Positions 1 through 8,758 of a DNA stretch of 64,000 nucleotides are shown in pieces. Both the position numbers and the translations under genes were made by a program. Numbering within the stretch: position 1 is the first letter of the stretch; each line of letters begins with the position of its first letter. This DNA is from UBA6623 sp965226435 (GTDB lineage Bacteria > Acidobacteriota > Terriglobia > Bryobacterales > UBA6623), in assembly GCA_965226435.1 (NCBI GenBank), contig CBDDCY010000006.1, positions 248,001 through 312,000 of the forward strand. The letters run 5' to 3'. Under the pieces are notes generated by a model. It made no database searches, was not told the DNA's origin, and saw only the letters and a program-made list of their open reading frames with translations.

Positions 1-68
1 CCATGGCCGACCCCGCGAGTCGAGGCGATGGTGTCGGATTTCGGTGCGTGGTGGACGAACTGAAGTAG
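1..68 (+). CDS. C-terminal end of a possible formylglycine-generating-enzyme-like (SUMF1/FGE-sulfatase fold) protein, partial
   Basis: The third forward frame is open from the window edge to a TAG at 66-68 and ends ...RGDGVGFRCVVDELK. A Gly-Phe-Arg-Cys close to the C-terminus is typical of the FGE-sulfatase fold, whose last strand usually reads xGFRxx. Only about 20 residues are visible, so the family call is tentative. A second frame (frame 1, ending at TGA 61-63) is also open but resembles nothing I recognise. The gene lies 20 bp upstream of hyuB on the same strand. Confidence 0.35.
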   Translation, partial: MADPASRGDGVGFRCVVDELK

Positions 69-88
69 CGCCGCTTCCTTCCGCTCCC

Positions 89-1654
89 ATGAATCTCGAA
101 CTCGAAATCTTCCGTAATCTGTTCGTCTCGATCGCCGAGGAGATGGGGATCGTCCTGCGCCGAACTTCGTTTTCTCCCAACATCAAAGAGCGTCGGGACT
201 ACTCCTGCGCGGTTTACGACCGGCACGCCGAAACGATTGCCATGGGCGATCACATGCCCGCGCACCTGGGGGCGATGCCGCAATCGGTGACCGAGACCTT
301 GCGCTCCCAAACCCTCGAGCCGGGTGATCTGGTACTGCTCAACGACCCGTTTCGCGGCGGAACCCACCTACCCGACATCACTTCCGTCTCCGCCGTCTTC
401 CTCGACAGCAATCCCGAGCCCGCTTATTATCTGGCGACCCGAGCCCATCATTCCGACGTCGGGGGGATGATGCCGGGCTCAATGCCCCCGGCGACCGAGA
501 TTTTTCAAGAAGGCCTTCGCATCCCCCCGGTCAAGTTATTGAAAAAGGGAGAGTTGAATGACGATATTCTGCAGCTGATTCTTTTGAACGTTCGAACTCC
601 CGAGGAGCGTATGGGAGACCTCGGCGCGCAGATTGCCGCGCATCGGGTCGGCGAGCGTCGTCTGCTCGATACCACGCGCAAGTACGGCGCCGAGAAGATA
701 CAGGCCGAGATGAGCGAGCTGAAAGACTATAGCGAGCGCATGATGAGGGCTCGCCTGCGGGAAATCCCCGACGGAGTCCATGAGTTCGAGGATTTCATGG
801 ATGACGACGGTTTTGGGACCGAATCGGTCCGTATCCATTGCCGGCTCACGGTGGAGGGGGACTCAGCGACGGTTGACTATAGGCGGTCCGCGCCGCAAAC
901 TCGCGGCGGCATCAACGCCAACTTGGCGGTGACGACTTCGTCGACGATGTACTCTTTTCGCTGTCTGATTCGAGAGGACATTCCGTATAACGCCGGGATG
1001 CTGCGTCCTGTCGAAATCGTTACCGAGCCGGGAACGTTGCTGGATCCCCTACCCCCGGCGAGCGTCGCGGCCGGCAATGTTGAAACGTCGCAAAGGATCG
1101 TCGATGTTCTGCTTGGCGCGTTGGGTAAAGCCCTGACCGGCAAGATGCCCGCTGCTTCGGCGGGCACGATGAATAACCTGACGTTTGGCGGAACCGATCC
1201 TCGTAGCGGCCAAGGGTTTGCTTACTACGAGACGATTGGCGGCGGGATGGGCGCCAGGCCCCATGCCTCGGGTCTTGACGCCGGCCATACGAATATGTCG
1301 AACAGCCTCAATACGCCCGTGGAGGCGTTGGAGCATCAGCTTCCCCTTCGGATGCGGCGTTACGGGGTTCGTCGCGGTTCGGGGGGGCGGGGTCGACATG
1401 CCGGCGGGCAAGGCGTCGTGAAAGAATTTGAATTTCTGACCGATACCGACATCGCGATTCTTTCCGAGCGTCGTCTGCGTGCCCCCTACGGACGCGAGGG
1501 CGGCGAGCCGGGTGAGCGCGGGCGAAATTTCCTCAACGACGCGCCGATTCCGGGCAAGGGTCGTTTTCGCGCGGCCAAGGGCGACCGGCTGAGGATCGAG
1601 ACGCCCGGCGGCGGTGGTTACGGGTTGCCCGACAGCGCGAAAACAGAGCGCTGA
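89..1654 (+). CDS. hyuB: Hydantoinase B / N-methylhydantoinase (oxoprolinase beta-type) family protein
   Basis: Probably the B subunit of an ATP-dependent hydantoinase/5-oxoprolinase-type amidohydrolase, which opens a cyclic amide together with an A subunit; no A subunit is visible here. The 521 residues match the family length. Typical stretches are seen: MNLELEIFRNLFVSIAEEMG at the N-terminus, RRDYSCAVYD near 35, MGDHMPAHLGAMPQSV near 55, a His-rich RAHHSDVGGMMPGS near 120, and the C-terminal NTPVEALEHQLPLRMRRYG, GGRGRHAGGQG and LSERRLRAPYGREGGEPG. The ATG at 89 is preferred because conserved sequence begins there; the open frame itself runs through the window edge. Substrate unknown. Confidence 0.9.
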   Translation: MNLELEIFRNLFVSIAEEMGIVLRRTSFSPNIKERRDYSCAVYDRHAETIAMGDHMPAHLGAMPQSVTETLRSQTLEPGDLVLLNDPFRGGTHLPDITSVSAVFLDSNPEPAYYLATRAHHSDVGGMMPGSMPPATEIFQEGLRIPPVKLLKKGELNDDILQLILLNVRTPEERMGDLGAQIAAHRVGERRLLDTTRKYGAEKIQAEMSELKDYSERMMRARLREIPDGVHEFEDFMDDDGFGTESVRIHCRLTVEGDSATVDYRRSAPQTRGGINANLAVTTSSTMYSFRCLIREDIPYNAGMLRPVEIVTEPGTLLDPLPPASVAAGNVETSQRIVDVLLGALGKALTGKMPAASAGTMNNLTFGGTDPRSGQGFAYYETIGGGMGARPHASGLDAGHTNMSNSLNTPVEALEHQLPLRMRRYGVRRGSGGRGRHAGGQGVVKEFEFLTDTDIAILSERRLRAPYGREGGEPGERGRNFLNDAPIPGKGRFRAAKGDRLRIETPGGGGYGLPDSAKTER

Positions 1655-1904
1655 TGGATTCAACACCGGAAAGTCTGGGGATTGCGTGCGCGGTATTTGT
1701 AAGAGAAGCGAGGAACAGCGGCGATCAGGGCGATGCTTCAGGGTCAGGTTTTGTTGAGGTGTCTGCTTCCAGGGGCTCACGCCCCTGGCCGGTATTAAGG
1801 GACTCCAATCCAAGCGTTTGACGGCATGGCATTGCAAGCATCTTTGGGCCACCGTCAAAAGTCTTCCCCGTGTTGGAAATCGCTTCCCATCCGATTGCTA
1901 ATAG

Positions 1905-2645
1905 ATGACTACCCGTCCCATGAACTTCGCTCCACACATCTCGCCGACCAAGGACGCTGCCGCGGCGGCCGCGGCAGGTCACATCCTGGAGCGGCTCGAG
2001 GCGGCGCGTCAGGCGGCGGGTCGGGCGACTCTGGCGGTTTCGGGCGGCTCTACTCCGAGGTTGATGTTTCAAGTCATGGCGACGGCCGGGTTCGACTGGG
2101 CCGATGTCCACATCTTTTGGGTCGACGAGCGTTCGGTGCCGCCCGACCACGCCGACAGTAATTACCGCATGACGAAAGAGGCGCTGCTCGATTCGATCGC
2201 GATCGTTCCGGACAACATCCACCGTATTCAAGGCGAGCGGGAACCCGCCGAGGCCTCTACTCTTTATCGCGCGGAGATCGAAAAGCTGTTCGAATTGGTT
2301 GATAAGCCCGCCGGCACGATGCCGCGGTTTGACGTCGTTCACCTAGGGATGGGACCCGACAGCCACACGGCGAGTCTGTTCCCCGGCGAAGAGCTTATCG
2401 ACGACCGCCGCGGCCTGACGGCGCCGGTCTACGCGGCTTCGAAAGACAGTTGGCGCGTTACGCTGTTGCCGGGAGTGCTTCTTGCCGCGGCGAATACCGT
2501 CTTTCTTGTCACCGGGGATGACAAGGCGGCCGCCTTGCGGGAAGTGATCAACGGACCTTATGATTCGCGCCAACGCCCGGTGCAATTGATCGCCCGCGAC
2601 GCCGCCCCCGTGGAGTGGTTTTTGGACGAAGCGGCCAAGCCGTAG
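1905..2645 (+). CDS. pgl: 6-phosphogluconolactonase
   Basis: Hydrolyses 6-phosphogluconolactone to 6-phosphogluconate, the second step of the oxidative pentose-phosphate pathway; cytosolic. The 246 residues fit the DevB/SOL family length. Visible signatures are LAVSGGSTPR near residue 43 (sugar-phosphate loop), FWVDERSVPPDHADSNYRM near 70, and GMGPDSHTASLFPG near 145, which carries the family's catalytic His. No zwf or gnd neighbour is present, so it looks like a single-gene unit. The preceding 250 bp hold no gene, only a GC-rich stretch with a small palindrome (aggggctcacgcccctggcc near 1770-1790). Confidence 0.95.
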   Translation: MTTRPMNFAPHISPTKDAAAAAAAGHILERLEAARQAAGRATLAVSGGSTPRLMFQVMATAGFDWADVHIFWVDERSVPPDHADSNYRMTKEALLDSIAIVPDNIHRIQGEREPAEASTLYRAEIEKLFELVDKPAGTMPRFDVVHLGMGPDSHTASLFPGEELIDDRRGLTAPVYAASKDSWRVTLLPGVLLAAANTVFLVTGDDKAAALREVINGPYDSRQRPVQLIARDAAPVEWFLDEAAKP

Positions 2646-2963
2646 AGCCGCGGACTGTGAAAAACGTGGTCGTTCCGCCGAGCGCGGGTCGACACGTACG
2701 ATGAAACGTACCATGAATCGGGCCCCGCAACCGGCGGGGTGGCTGTCTGTAGTCGCAAGGCCCGTCCTCGGAGGCGACGCCCCCGCGAGGTTTCCGAGAT
2801 CCACTCGATCCTCCAAGCTCGGGGGCGTTGAGCGGGATCACATGATCGAGCAACTCGCGTCGACAACTTCCCACCCAGCGTTCGGTCACTGATGAGGTTT
2901 TGGCCGCGGACAGCGGGATTTCCTCAGTTTTCGGGCCAATCTGCCACGAAGTCTCCTTTTTTG
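2646..2963. other. Gene-free stretch after pgl
   Basis: About 320 bp with no supported gene. Short open frames on both strands have no ribosome-binding site and no recognisable protein. It separates pgl from the promoter-like region of the giant-protein locus and may be decayed sequence. Confidence 0.4.
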
Positions 2964-2993
2964 TTGACGTATTGGGTGACAATACCCTACACT
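2964..2993 (+). promoter_or_regulatory. Possible sigma-70-type promoter for the giant-protein locus
   Basis: TTGACG at 2964-2969 and TACACT at 2988-2993 are separated by 18 bp and lie in a locally AT-richer patch. They would drive the gene that starts at 3140. Acidobacterial promoters are not well defined, so this is a motif match only. Confidence 0.3.
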
Positions 2994-3093
2994 GGACAAG
3001 CTCTTGATCGAAGAAGTTTTAGTTCATTGTTGGAATATTCGCAAAAGTTGAGAAGATAGTCGATCAATCCTTTCCCTTCCATGGGCATCGAAA

Positions 3094-3121
3094 GACTCAG
3101 GCCCGACCGGCGGTCTGAGTC
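3094..3121 (+). promoter_or_regulatory. Perfect 7-bp inverted repeat just upstream of the 3140 gene
   Basis: GACTCAG (3094-3100) and CTGAGTC (3115-3121) form a perfect inverted repeat with a 14-bp centre, ending 18 bp before the ATG at 3140. It could be an operator or an mRNA leader hairpin. It has no T-run, so it is not an intrinsic terminator. Confidence 0.3.
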
Positions 3122-3139
3122 CGCGGACGACTTGGTTGT

Positions 3140-6022
3140 ATGGCCGTTACCTTCATCCGTCAACAAACTCGGGACGCCGACTATTTCTATTGCGGCGACT
3201 GCGCCGAGCCGGCCGACCTCGAATGCCCCTACCGTGTAGGCCGTCCCTACTTCTTGCTGGACGGCAAAGCGCCTAACAGCGATCCACTGACGTTGGAAAA
3301 GATATGGGGGAGCGGGGGGCGCTTTGCCGGCGTCTTCATCTTCGTAGGCGAACCGATCGATGACATCAACCGGTTTGTTGACGAGGTCAGGGATTTCGTC
3401 GCGGGTTGGGGCGGCACAAGCCCCCGTATTCTCTGGTTTTCCGAGCCGGGCGTTTACCCGCTCGAGGGGTCGGTTCTGGGTATCACGCCTTCGAACGTGA
3501 CGACCGGTCCCGACACCCTCAGGCTGCGCAACATCTCGCTCACGGTCGACAACTCCCTGAAAGCCTCGTTATTGGGCGAGGACGCCATCCAGATCAAGCC
3601 GAGCGATGAGCACCGTATCTTCTTACAGGCCGAGACGGACGGTGTGGAATATGACATTCCCGCCGGCGTTATCGTACCGATGTGCGGGGATGGTTCCGGT
3701 ACGTTTCAGTTTGGGATCGACCTCAAGCGGTCAGCGCTGTTCGATTTTGGCGGAGACGTTCGCTACTTTTCACCCGGCTTGGGCCCTGACGCTCTGATTG
3801 CGCGCCGCTATCCCGTGTTTGAGTTGAGTGCGCAAGCCGAGCCGATCCCGCTCGACGCGCAATTCGACCCCATTCGCGCCGATACCGCAACGGGAACGAG
3901 GACGCGGTTTGCTTTTGGAGACCTCGCCGGCGGGCGTTCGTATGCATCGTATTTCAGAACCAATACGGGCCGTCTTGTTGGCTTAACGCCGCGGCCGGAA
4001 GCGCGTTTGATGTTGGCTTCGTTCGCCGCCCTGCCGGAAAGCGGAGTGGAGGACGCCTACTACCTGACCCCGGCCGGTCCGTTTCAGTTGGATTTCGAAG
4101 CGAGCGTTTCCTCGGAGACGGCGGCGGTCCCGAAACGCCTGATGACCGGCTCGCTGGGAACCGAGTTTGTTCGGGCCGATGCGGGGGATACGGTGGAATT
4201 CGTCCCCGATCAAGCCGCTTATGCACCTACTTTTCCGTTAGGTGCTGGAAACGAGGAAGGGGTTTTGCTCGATCCGAAGCTGCGAACGTCGTGGATGACG
4301 GTAACCCCAGGCGGCGCGAGCAGCGACTTTGGGTACTACGCGCAGCCGGAATCAGCGGCCTATTACGGGCAAGGCGATGGCGCCGGGAATCTGTTTCTGG
4401 GCTCGTTAGGGGTAAGAATTTCCGCGATTGGAGGGGCGGCATTCCCGGGTGTTCCCTATGCCGGGGTCAAGACCAGTCCGAATGGCGGCGGTGGCACGAT
4501 CAACCCGGGAGTCGACCTGGCGGATTTGGAGGCCTTCGAGCGACAGATTCTCAACCCCTCCCGGCGGCTCGCGGTACCGAGGAATCCGGATGGTCCGGTC
4601 TTCGTCGCCGACCAGCCCGCGGGGTCGGCGATGAAGGGCGCCCGAACGGGTTTCGTGGTGCGCACCGAGGAGAATAGACCGACGGGGCTTACGCCACAGG
4701 GGCTGGTGGCCGAGCTCAACGAGGGCCCCGCCGGCGAGGCGGCCGAGGGGACCTGGAACACCTTGATCCTAGCCAAGGACGCTTCGGGTCAAGGCGAGGA
4801 TATCTTGTTCAGTCCGCCGGAGGGCGAGGACACGCTGGCGCAACCGCTCGCCGACGCCCTGATGCGGAACGACCTGTTCCTTGTCATCTCCCGCGACAAG
4901 ATGGTTCCGTGGAGCGACGACGGGGATGTATCGAACATTGGAATCTTTCAATCCAAGGCAACGATCGGCGACTTCACGCTTAATCTGGCGCCCTCTTCGC
5001 GGGAGGGTCCCCCCGAGGCGGTGGTCCTTTTCAAGTTTCGGACGGACAAGTCGATTCTTGAGCTTGCGGTTGATGTGCAGTCCTGGACGCAACCAGAGAA
5101 CTTCAACGACAAGACGGGGAGCGACTTCCCGATTCAGCCGTACCTGATCGAATATTTGGAGCCGAACGACAATCCGCGTCTCGCGTATTTCAACGAGGTC
5201 GTGAATTCAGCCGGTTGGACGGGCATTTTGGTGCTCAACTTCGGCATCCACGGCGATGATCTGCCGTTCCAGATGCAAGGGTTGGTGGGAGGTTTACAGG
5301 AACCGCTGCAAGGGCATCACTTCGGCATCGAGGTCAATCAGATCGACCCGAAGACGGCGACCATCGAAGAAAGCTCTCTGTTCGGGCTGATTCAGTACCC
5401 GCCCATCACGCGGTCCCGCGAGAGCTTGCAACGGATTGAGCCACTCCGCCTGCCGGCGACCTACTCAGTAAAGGAGTTGGCGGTTGTCTTCGCCAACTCG
5501 GCGATTGAAGATTTCAGTTGCCTGGTCTATCTAACGATCAACGAGCTGTTCGGTCGTGAGGTCGAATTACGCGACCCCAAGTTGCAGGAAACGAACACGT
5601 TTGAGATCCGCGGCACTTACCAGGATCACGACGGGCAGAGCACTTTCACTTTTACTTGCGAGGACGACAATCACTTCGTGACCGTCGTTGAACCCGACAC
5701 GCCGGTGGCCCGCGTGTTGTCGGGAATCACTATCACCCAGGCGGAGTTTGTCACCCTGAGCGCCGAGCCCAAGGACGATAAGACCGAGATCGCCGCGCGC
5801 TTCACCTTGCAGGGCGGGCTGGCGTTCAATCCGGATGCGCTGGCGCTTGATTTGTTTTCCTTTGGAGCGGATGAGGTCGCCGGCCGGGGTGGCGAGAATC
5901 TCGCTTTCTCGAAAGCCGCTTTGGACGTTTCCTTCGAGATCCCTCGCGAAAGCAGTGACAACCTGGCGTTGGGGTTTAACCCGTCGGCGATCACGTTTGA
6001 CCTATTGAGTCTCGCAAAATAA
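3140..6022 (+). pseudogene. Giant beta-rich protein of unknown function, 5' part (955 native codons), split by IS630 insertion
   Basis: I do not recognise a named family. The frame is open from ATG 3140; the native part ends at codon 6002-6004, and the last residues LSLAK plus the TAA at 6020-6022 come from the IS inverted repeat. There is no signal peptide or membrane segment. The N-terminus holds a Cys-containing YFYCGDCAEPADLECPY near 16-32; the rest is rich in short amphipathic strands, Gly and Asp, suggesting several beta domains. Joining codon 6002-6004 to 7100 restores one frame with the 3' part, giving about 1160 aa. It is the first gene of a same-strand series running to about 18.7 kb. 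Whether the truncated product is still made is unknown. Confidence 0.7.
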
Positions 6023-6059
6023 AGTGACACCTTTTTGGGGTACGTACGTCTTTGTATGT

Positions 6060-6587
6060 ATGGGAAATACAAAAGGCGTACGGCGGGATTTCGAGGCCCT
6101 GGAGAAGCGCCGTTTCAAAGCGATCCGGTTGGTCGAGCAAGGCTGTAGTCAGTCCGAGACAGCGAGGCGATTGAAGGTCGCGCGGCAAAGCGTCAGCGAG
6201 TGGCTGCGACGATACCGGCGTGACGGCGAAGCCGGGTTGCGCCAGGCCGGCCGCGCCGGCCGTAAGCCGCTGTTGGACGCCGCGCAGCTCGAACGCCTCG
6301 AGGCGTTGCTGCTGGAAGGCCCCGAGGCGCACGGCTTCCCGACGCCGCTGTGGAGCTGTCCGCGGGTCGCTCGTCTGATCGGAGACGAGTTCGGCGTGCG
6401 CTATCACGAGGGCCATGTCTGGAAGATCCCGCGGGCGCTCGGTTGGAGCCCGCAACGGCCCGTCGGCAAAGCGCGGGAGCGCAACGAAGAGGCCATCCGC
6501 GGCTGGCAGCGCAAGACTTGGCCGGCCATTAAAAAAAAGCCCGCAAAGAAGAACGTACGATCGTCTTCATCGACGAAAGCGGATTGA
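6060..6587 (+). CDS. IS630-family transposase, N-terminal reading frame (orfA)
   Basis: Encodes the DNA-binding part of the transposase. A helix-turn-helix is seen at about residues 20-55 (AIRLVEQGCSQSETARRLKVARQSVSEWLRRYRRDG), followed by a winged-helix-like segment ending with GWSPQRPVGKARERNEEAI. The ATG at 6060 is preferred over an in-frame GTG at 6024. The frame stops at 6585-6587 just as the other frame enters the catalytic domain; the two overlap, and an A-rich slip site lies at 6533-6539. A full transposase needs a -1 shift. Confidence 0.85.
   Translation: MGNTKGVRRDFEALEKRRFKAIRLVEQGCSQSETARRLKVARQSVSEWLRRYRRDGEAGLRQAGRAGRKPLLDAAQLERLEALLLEGPEAHGFPTPLWSCPRVARLIGDEFGVRYHEGHVWKIPRALGWSPQRPVGKARERNEEAIRGWQRKTWPAIKKKPAKKNVRSSSSTKAD
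6533..6539 (+). promoter_or_regulatory. A AAA AAG slippery heptamer for -1 programmed frameshifting
   Basis: An eight-A run at 6531-6538 followed by G places A AAA AAG exactly in the zero frame of orfA. A -1 slip here continues as ARKEERTIVFIDESG, which carries the first catalytic Asp of the DDE domain. This heptamer is the classical slip site of dnaX and many IS elements. Confidence 0.75.
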
Positions 6588-7075
6588 GTCAGAAGCCGCA
6601 TCGTTGCCGCACCTGGGCGCCGCGCGGCGAGACACCGGTGTTGGAGTTCAACTTCAACTGGGACAAGCTGTCGGTGTCGGCCGGGCTGACGTTGCGCAAC
6701 TTTTACTTCCGGCTCTATCCCGGCGCGATCGGCGAGCTGGAGGTCATCGACTTCCTGAAGGCTTTGGTGCGCCACATCGACGGCCCACTGCTGATCGTCT
6801 GGGACCGGCTGCCGGCGCACCGCAGCCGCCTGGTGCGGGAGTTCATCCAGCTCTCCGAGGATCACATCGCAACGGAGTACTTGCCGCCCTATGCGCCGGA
6901 GTTGAACCCGGTGGAATACATTTGGGCGTACTGGAAGCAGCACGAGTTGCCCAACGTCTGCCCGAAGGACTACTGGGAACTCGACGAGCGCGCCCGCAAA
7001 GCGCTGCGGCGAATGCGCCGCAAACCGCGCTTGATTACCGCTTTCTGGAAACAGTCTTCTCTTTGTCTCGATTGA
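6584..7075 (+). CDS. IS630-family transposase, C-terminal catalytic frame (orfB)
   Basis: Encodes the DDE catalytic domain. In this frame, just upstream of the TTG at 6584, FIDESG gives the first Asp; LLIVWDRLPAHRS gives the second Asp; PPYAPELNPVEYIW gives the catalytic Glu. The product is most likely made as a fusion with orfA by -1 frameshifting at 6533-6539 rather than from its own start, since the first Asp lies upstream of any start in the overlap. The stop at 7073-7075 lies just inside the right inverted repeat. Confidence 0.85.
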   Translation: MSQKPHRCRTWAPRGETPVLEFNFNWDKLSVSAGLTLRNFYFRLYPGAIGELEVIDFLKALVRHIDGPLLIVWDRLPAHRSRLVREFIQLSEDHIATEYLPPYAPELNPVEYIWAYWKQHELPNVCPKDYWELDERARKALRRMRRKPRLITAFWKQSSLCLD

Positions 7076-7084
7076 CAGTATATT

Positions 7085-7717
7085 ATGCGAGACTCAGTAG
7101 GCCGCCCGCCGACGCCGCGGACGGGAAGCCTGGTGGCGAGTCTGCCCTTGACGTTAAGCGGATTCAGGTACTCCGAACAGGGGCTGACGAAATCGGACTT
7201 GGGCGCGGCGCCGGTCGGTTCACCGCAGCTTCTCAATGAAGGCGACGAGGCTGCGACTTACGCGGACTATCCGGCGGCGGCGCCGAAGTACGCCCTTGAG
7301 TTCGTTCTGCCCATGGGGACGCTGGGATCGCTTTCGTCGGTGGGGGTTAGTTTCGACGCGCGGTTGGTGCTGGCTTGGGGCGAGAGCGAGACGGTCCCGG
7401 AAAACGACGCCGCGGCGTTGTTTGTGCAGTTGCCGGCGGTCACACCCGGCATCAAGGGGATGAGCTTGCAGGGAGTGATCGGCGTCAATTTCGGGGACGC
7501 CAGCCTGGCCAAGCTGAAGACCAAGACGCCCGAGGGCGGGGAGCTGGACGCCTACACGATTCTGTTTAACGGTATCGCCCTGAAGCTGATCGGCATCACA
7601 TTGCCGCCGGGCGTGATGTTGGATTTCATTCTATTCGCGCCGCCGACGGCGAAAGATCCCAGCCTGGGCAACTTGGGCTGGTATCTGGCTTACAACAACG
7701 AGGAGGTAAGCGCATGA
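7085..7717 (+). pseudogene. Giant beta-rich protein, 3' part (205 native residues) cut off by IS630
   Basis: Native sequence begins at 7100, straight after the right-hand TA. The first five codons (MRDSV) come from the IS inverted repeat, and no ribosome-binding site precedes the ATG. Removal of the IS puts this in frame with the gene at 3140. The fragment is again rich in amphipathic strands and contains ILFNGIALKLIGITLPPG, a pattern I associate with large uncharacterised beta-rich proteins, but I cannot name the family with confidence. It ends in an ATGA overlap with the next gene, so the interrupted gene and its neighbours formed a translationally coupled operon. Confidence 0.65.
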
Positions 7718-8112
7718 TTGTCGCACCCAGTCACGGTCCGCTGGTGATCGATATCCCGCCGAGTCTGCTGAAAGGGAAGTTCGAGGCCGGAGACTTGCCG
7801 CCCGACCAGCCGATGAACCAGTTCGCCGAGCGGCTCAATCAGGAGTACCCCGGCTTGAACTTACCGACCCTGAACAATGGGGTCGATCCCGAGAGCAGCT
7901 TGGGGACCCTGTGGAAGATCGAGTTACATTTTCTCGAGCCCGAGGGGGCCGGAATCCTCTATGAAGCCGAATTCGCGGCGGATTGGAAACCTTTTCCGGA
8001 CATGGAGTATCCGGACTTTCCGGCCCAGTCACTGCACCTACGGGTGCTTCAAGCAAACTCCGCGCCGCTTCTCGACACGCCGTCGAGTCGTGGTTCCATA
8101 ACCATTAACTAA
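7714..8112 (+). CDS. Hypothetical protein of the giant-protein operon (132 aa)
   Basis: Not recognised. It overlaps the previous gene by 4 bp (ATGA) and has a strong ribosome-binding site, GAGGAGGT, upstream of ATG 7714. The product has no signal peptide; it starts MIVAPSHGPLVIDIPPSLLKG and has a middle segment WKIELHFLEPEGAGILYEAEF that looks like two adjacent strands. Tight coupling to the split giant gene suggests the two products work together. The IS insertion upstream may reduce its expression. Confidence 0.6.
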   Translation: MIVAPSHGPLVIDIPPSLLKGKFEAGDLPPDQPMNQFAERLNQEYPGLNLPTLNNGVDPESSLGTLWKIELHFLEPEGAGILYEAEFAADWKPFPDMEYPDFPAQSLHLRVLQANSAPLLDTPSSRGSITIN

Positions 8113-8134
8113 ACGAAAACAAAGAGGATCAACT

Positions 8135-8638
8135 ATGGCTACCCGGAAAAAGACTACCAAGAAGAAAGCTTCGAAGCCCACGACGCGAGCCGTTACCCGC
8201 AAACCGGCCGCCTCGGGGGCCGCCGTTGACGCATCGAGCATCGCGGTGAAGATGCAGGGAACCCTTAGCGTCTTCGACAACGAAATCACGATCACCAGTG
8301 AAGACCTGGCTGAACTCAAGGAGAAAGGTCTGATTTTGAACATTGACGATCCAATCGTCACCGACGGCAGTGTTCTAGATTTCGCCAAGTGGGTGACAGA
8401 GAAGATCGGGGCGCCGGATTGGACGGGCAGCATGCCCGAGCCTTTGATAAGCCTTCTGAGCGCCAAGGTCACGATCGAAAGGTTCCACATCCAAGTCAAA
8501 ACCAGTGTTGAGGCTTTCGCGTTAGGCGTTTCGTTTGATTGGACGGACCCGGACAGTCCGAATGGTTGGCAAATCATCGGAGATCTCTACCTCAAACAGT
8601 TCGCCATCGATGTTGCAAAGGTTCCCGAGCCGGCCTAA
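8135..8638 (+). CDS. Hypothetical protein with Lys-rich N-terminal tail (167 aa)
   Basis: Not recognised as a named family. Residues 1-33 form a Lys/Arg/Ala/Thr tail (MATRKKTTKKKASKPTTRAV...) resembling the disordered basic tails of histone-H1-like proteins. The remaining 130 residues form a compact domain with GSVLDFAKWVTEKIG near 85-99 and strands such as AKVTIERFHIQVKTSVEAFALGV. That domain resembles residues about 55-165 of the next, 2412-residue protein (GTISVKDIVGYVAEQFG), so the two may share a fold. A good ribosome-binding site (AGAGGA) precedes the ATG, 22 bp after the previous stop. Confidence 0.6.
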   Translation: MATRKKTTKKKASKPTTRAVTRKPAASGAAVDASSIAVKMQGTLSVFDNEITITSEDLAELKEKGLILNIDDPIVTDGSVLDFAKWVTEKIGAPDWTGSMPEPLISLLSAKVTIERFHIQVKTSVEAFALGVSFDWTDPDSPNGWQIIGDLYLKQFAIDVAKVPEPA

Positions 8639-8758
8639 TCGCTGTCGGAACGAGAATTCGCAAGGAGTCTTAACGGCTGCCGGAGGTCGGCGCGCGCCCC
8701 GTCCGGCTTGAAACTGCCTGATCTCTCGACCCGATCTTTGTTGGACAGGGTCTAACGG

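Larger units (their letters stand above)
6003..7099 (+). mobile_element. Complete IS630-family insertion sequence with TA target duplication
   Basis: The element spans 6005-7097 (1093 bp) and is flanked by TA at 6003-6004 and 7098-7099. The terminal inverted repeats begin TTGAGTCTCGCA on the left and CTGAGTCTCGCA on the right; I count 20 matches in the first 25 positions. TA duplication is the hallmark of IS630/Tc1-mariner transposition. Both transposase reading frames and the frameshift signal look intact, so the insertion may be recent and the element active. It interrupts the giant gene that begins at 3140. Confidence 0.93.
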
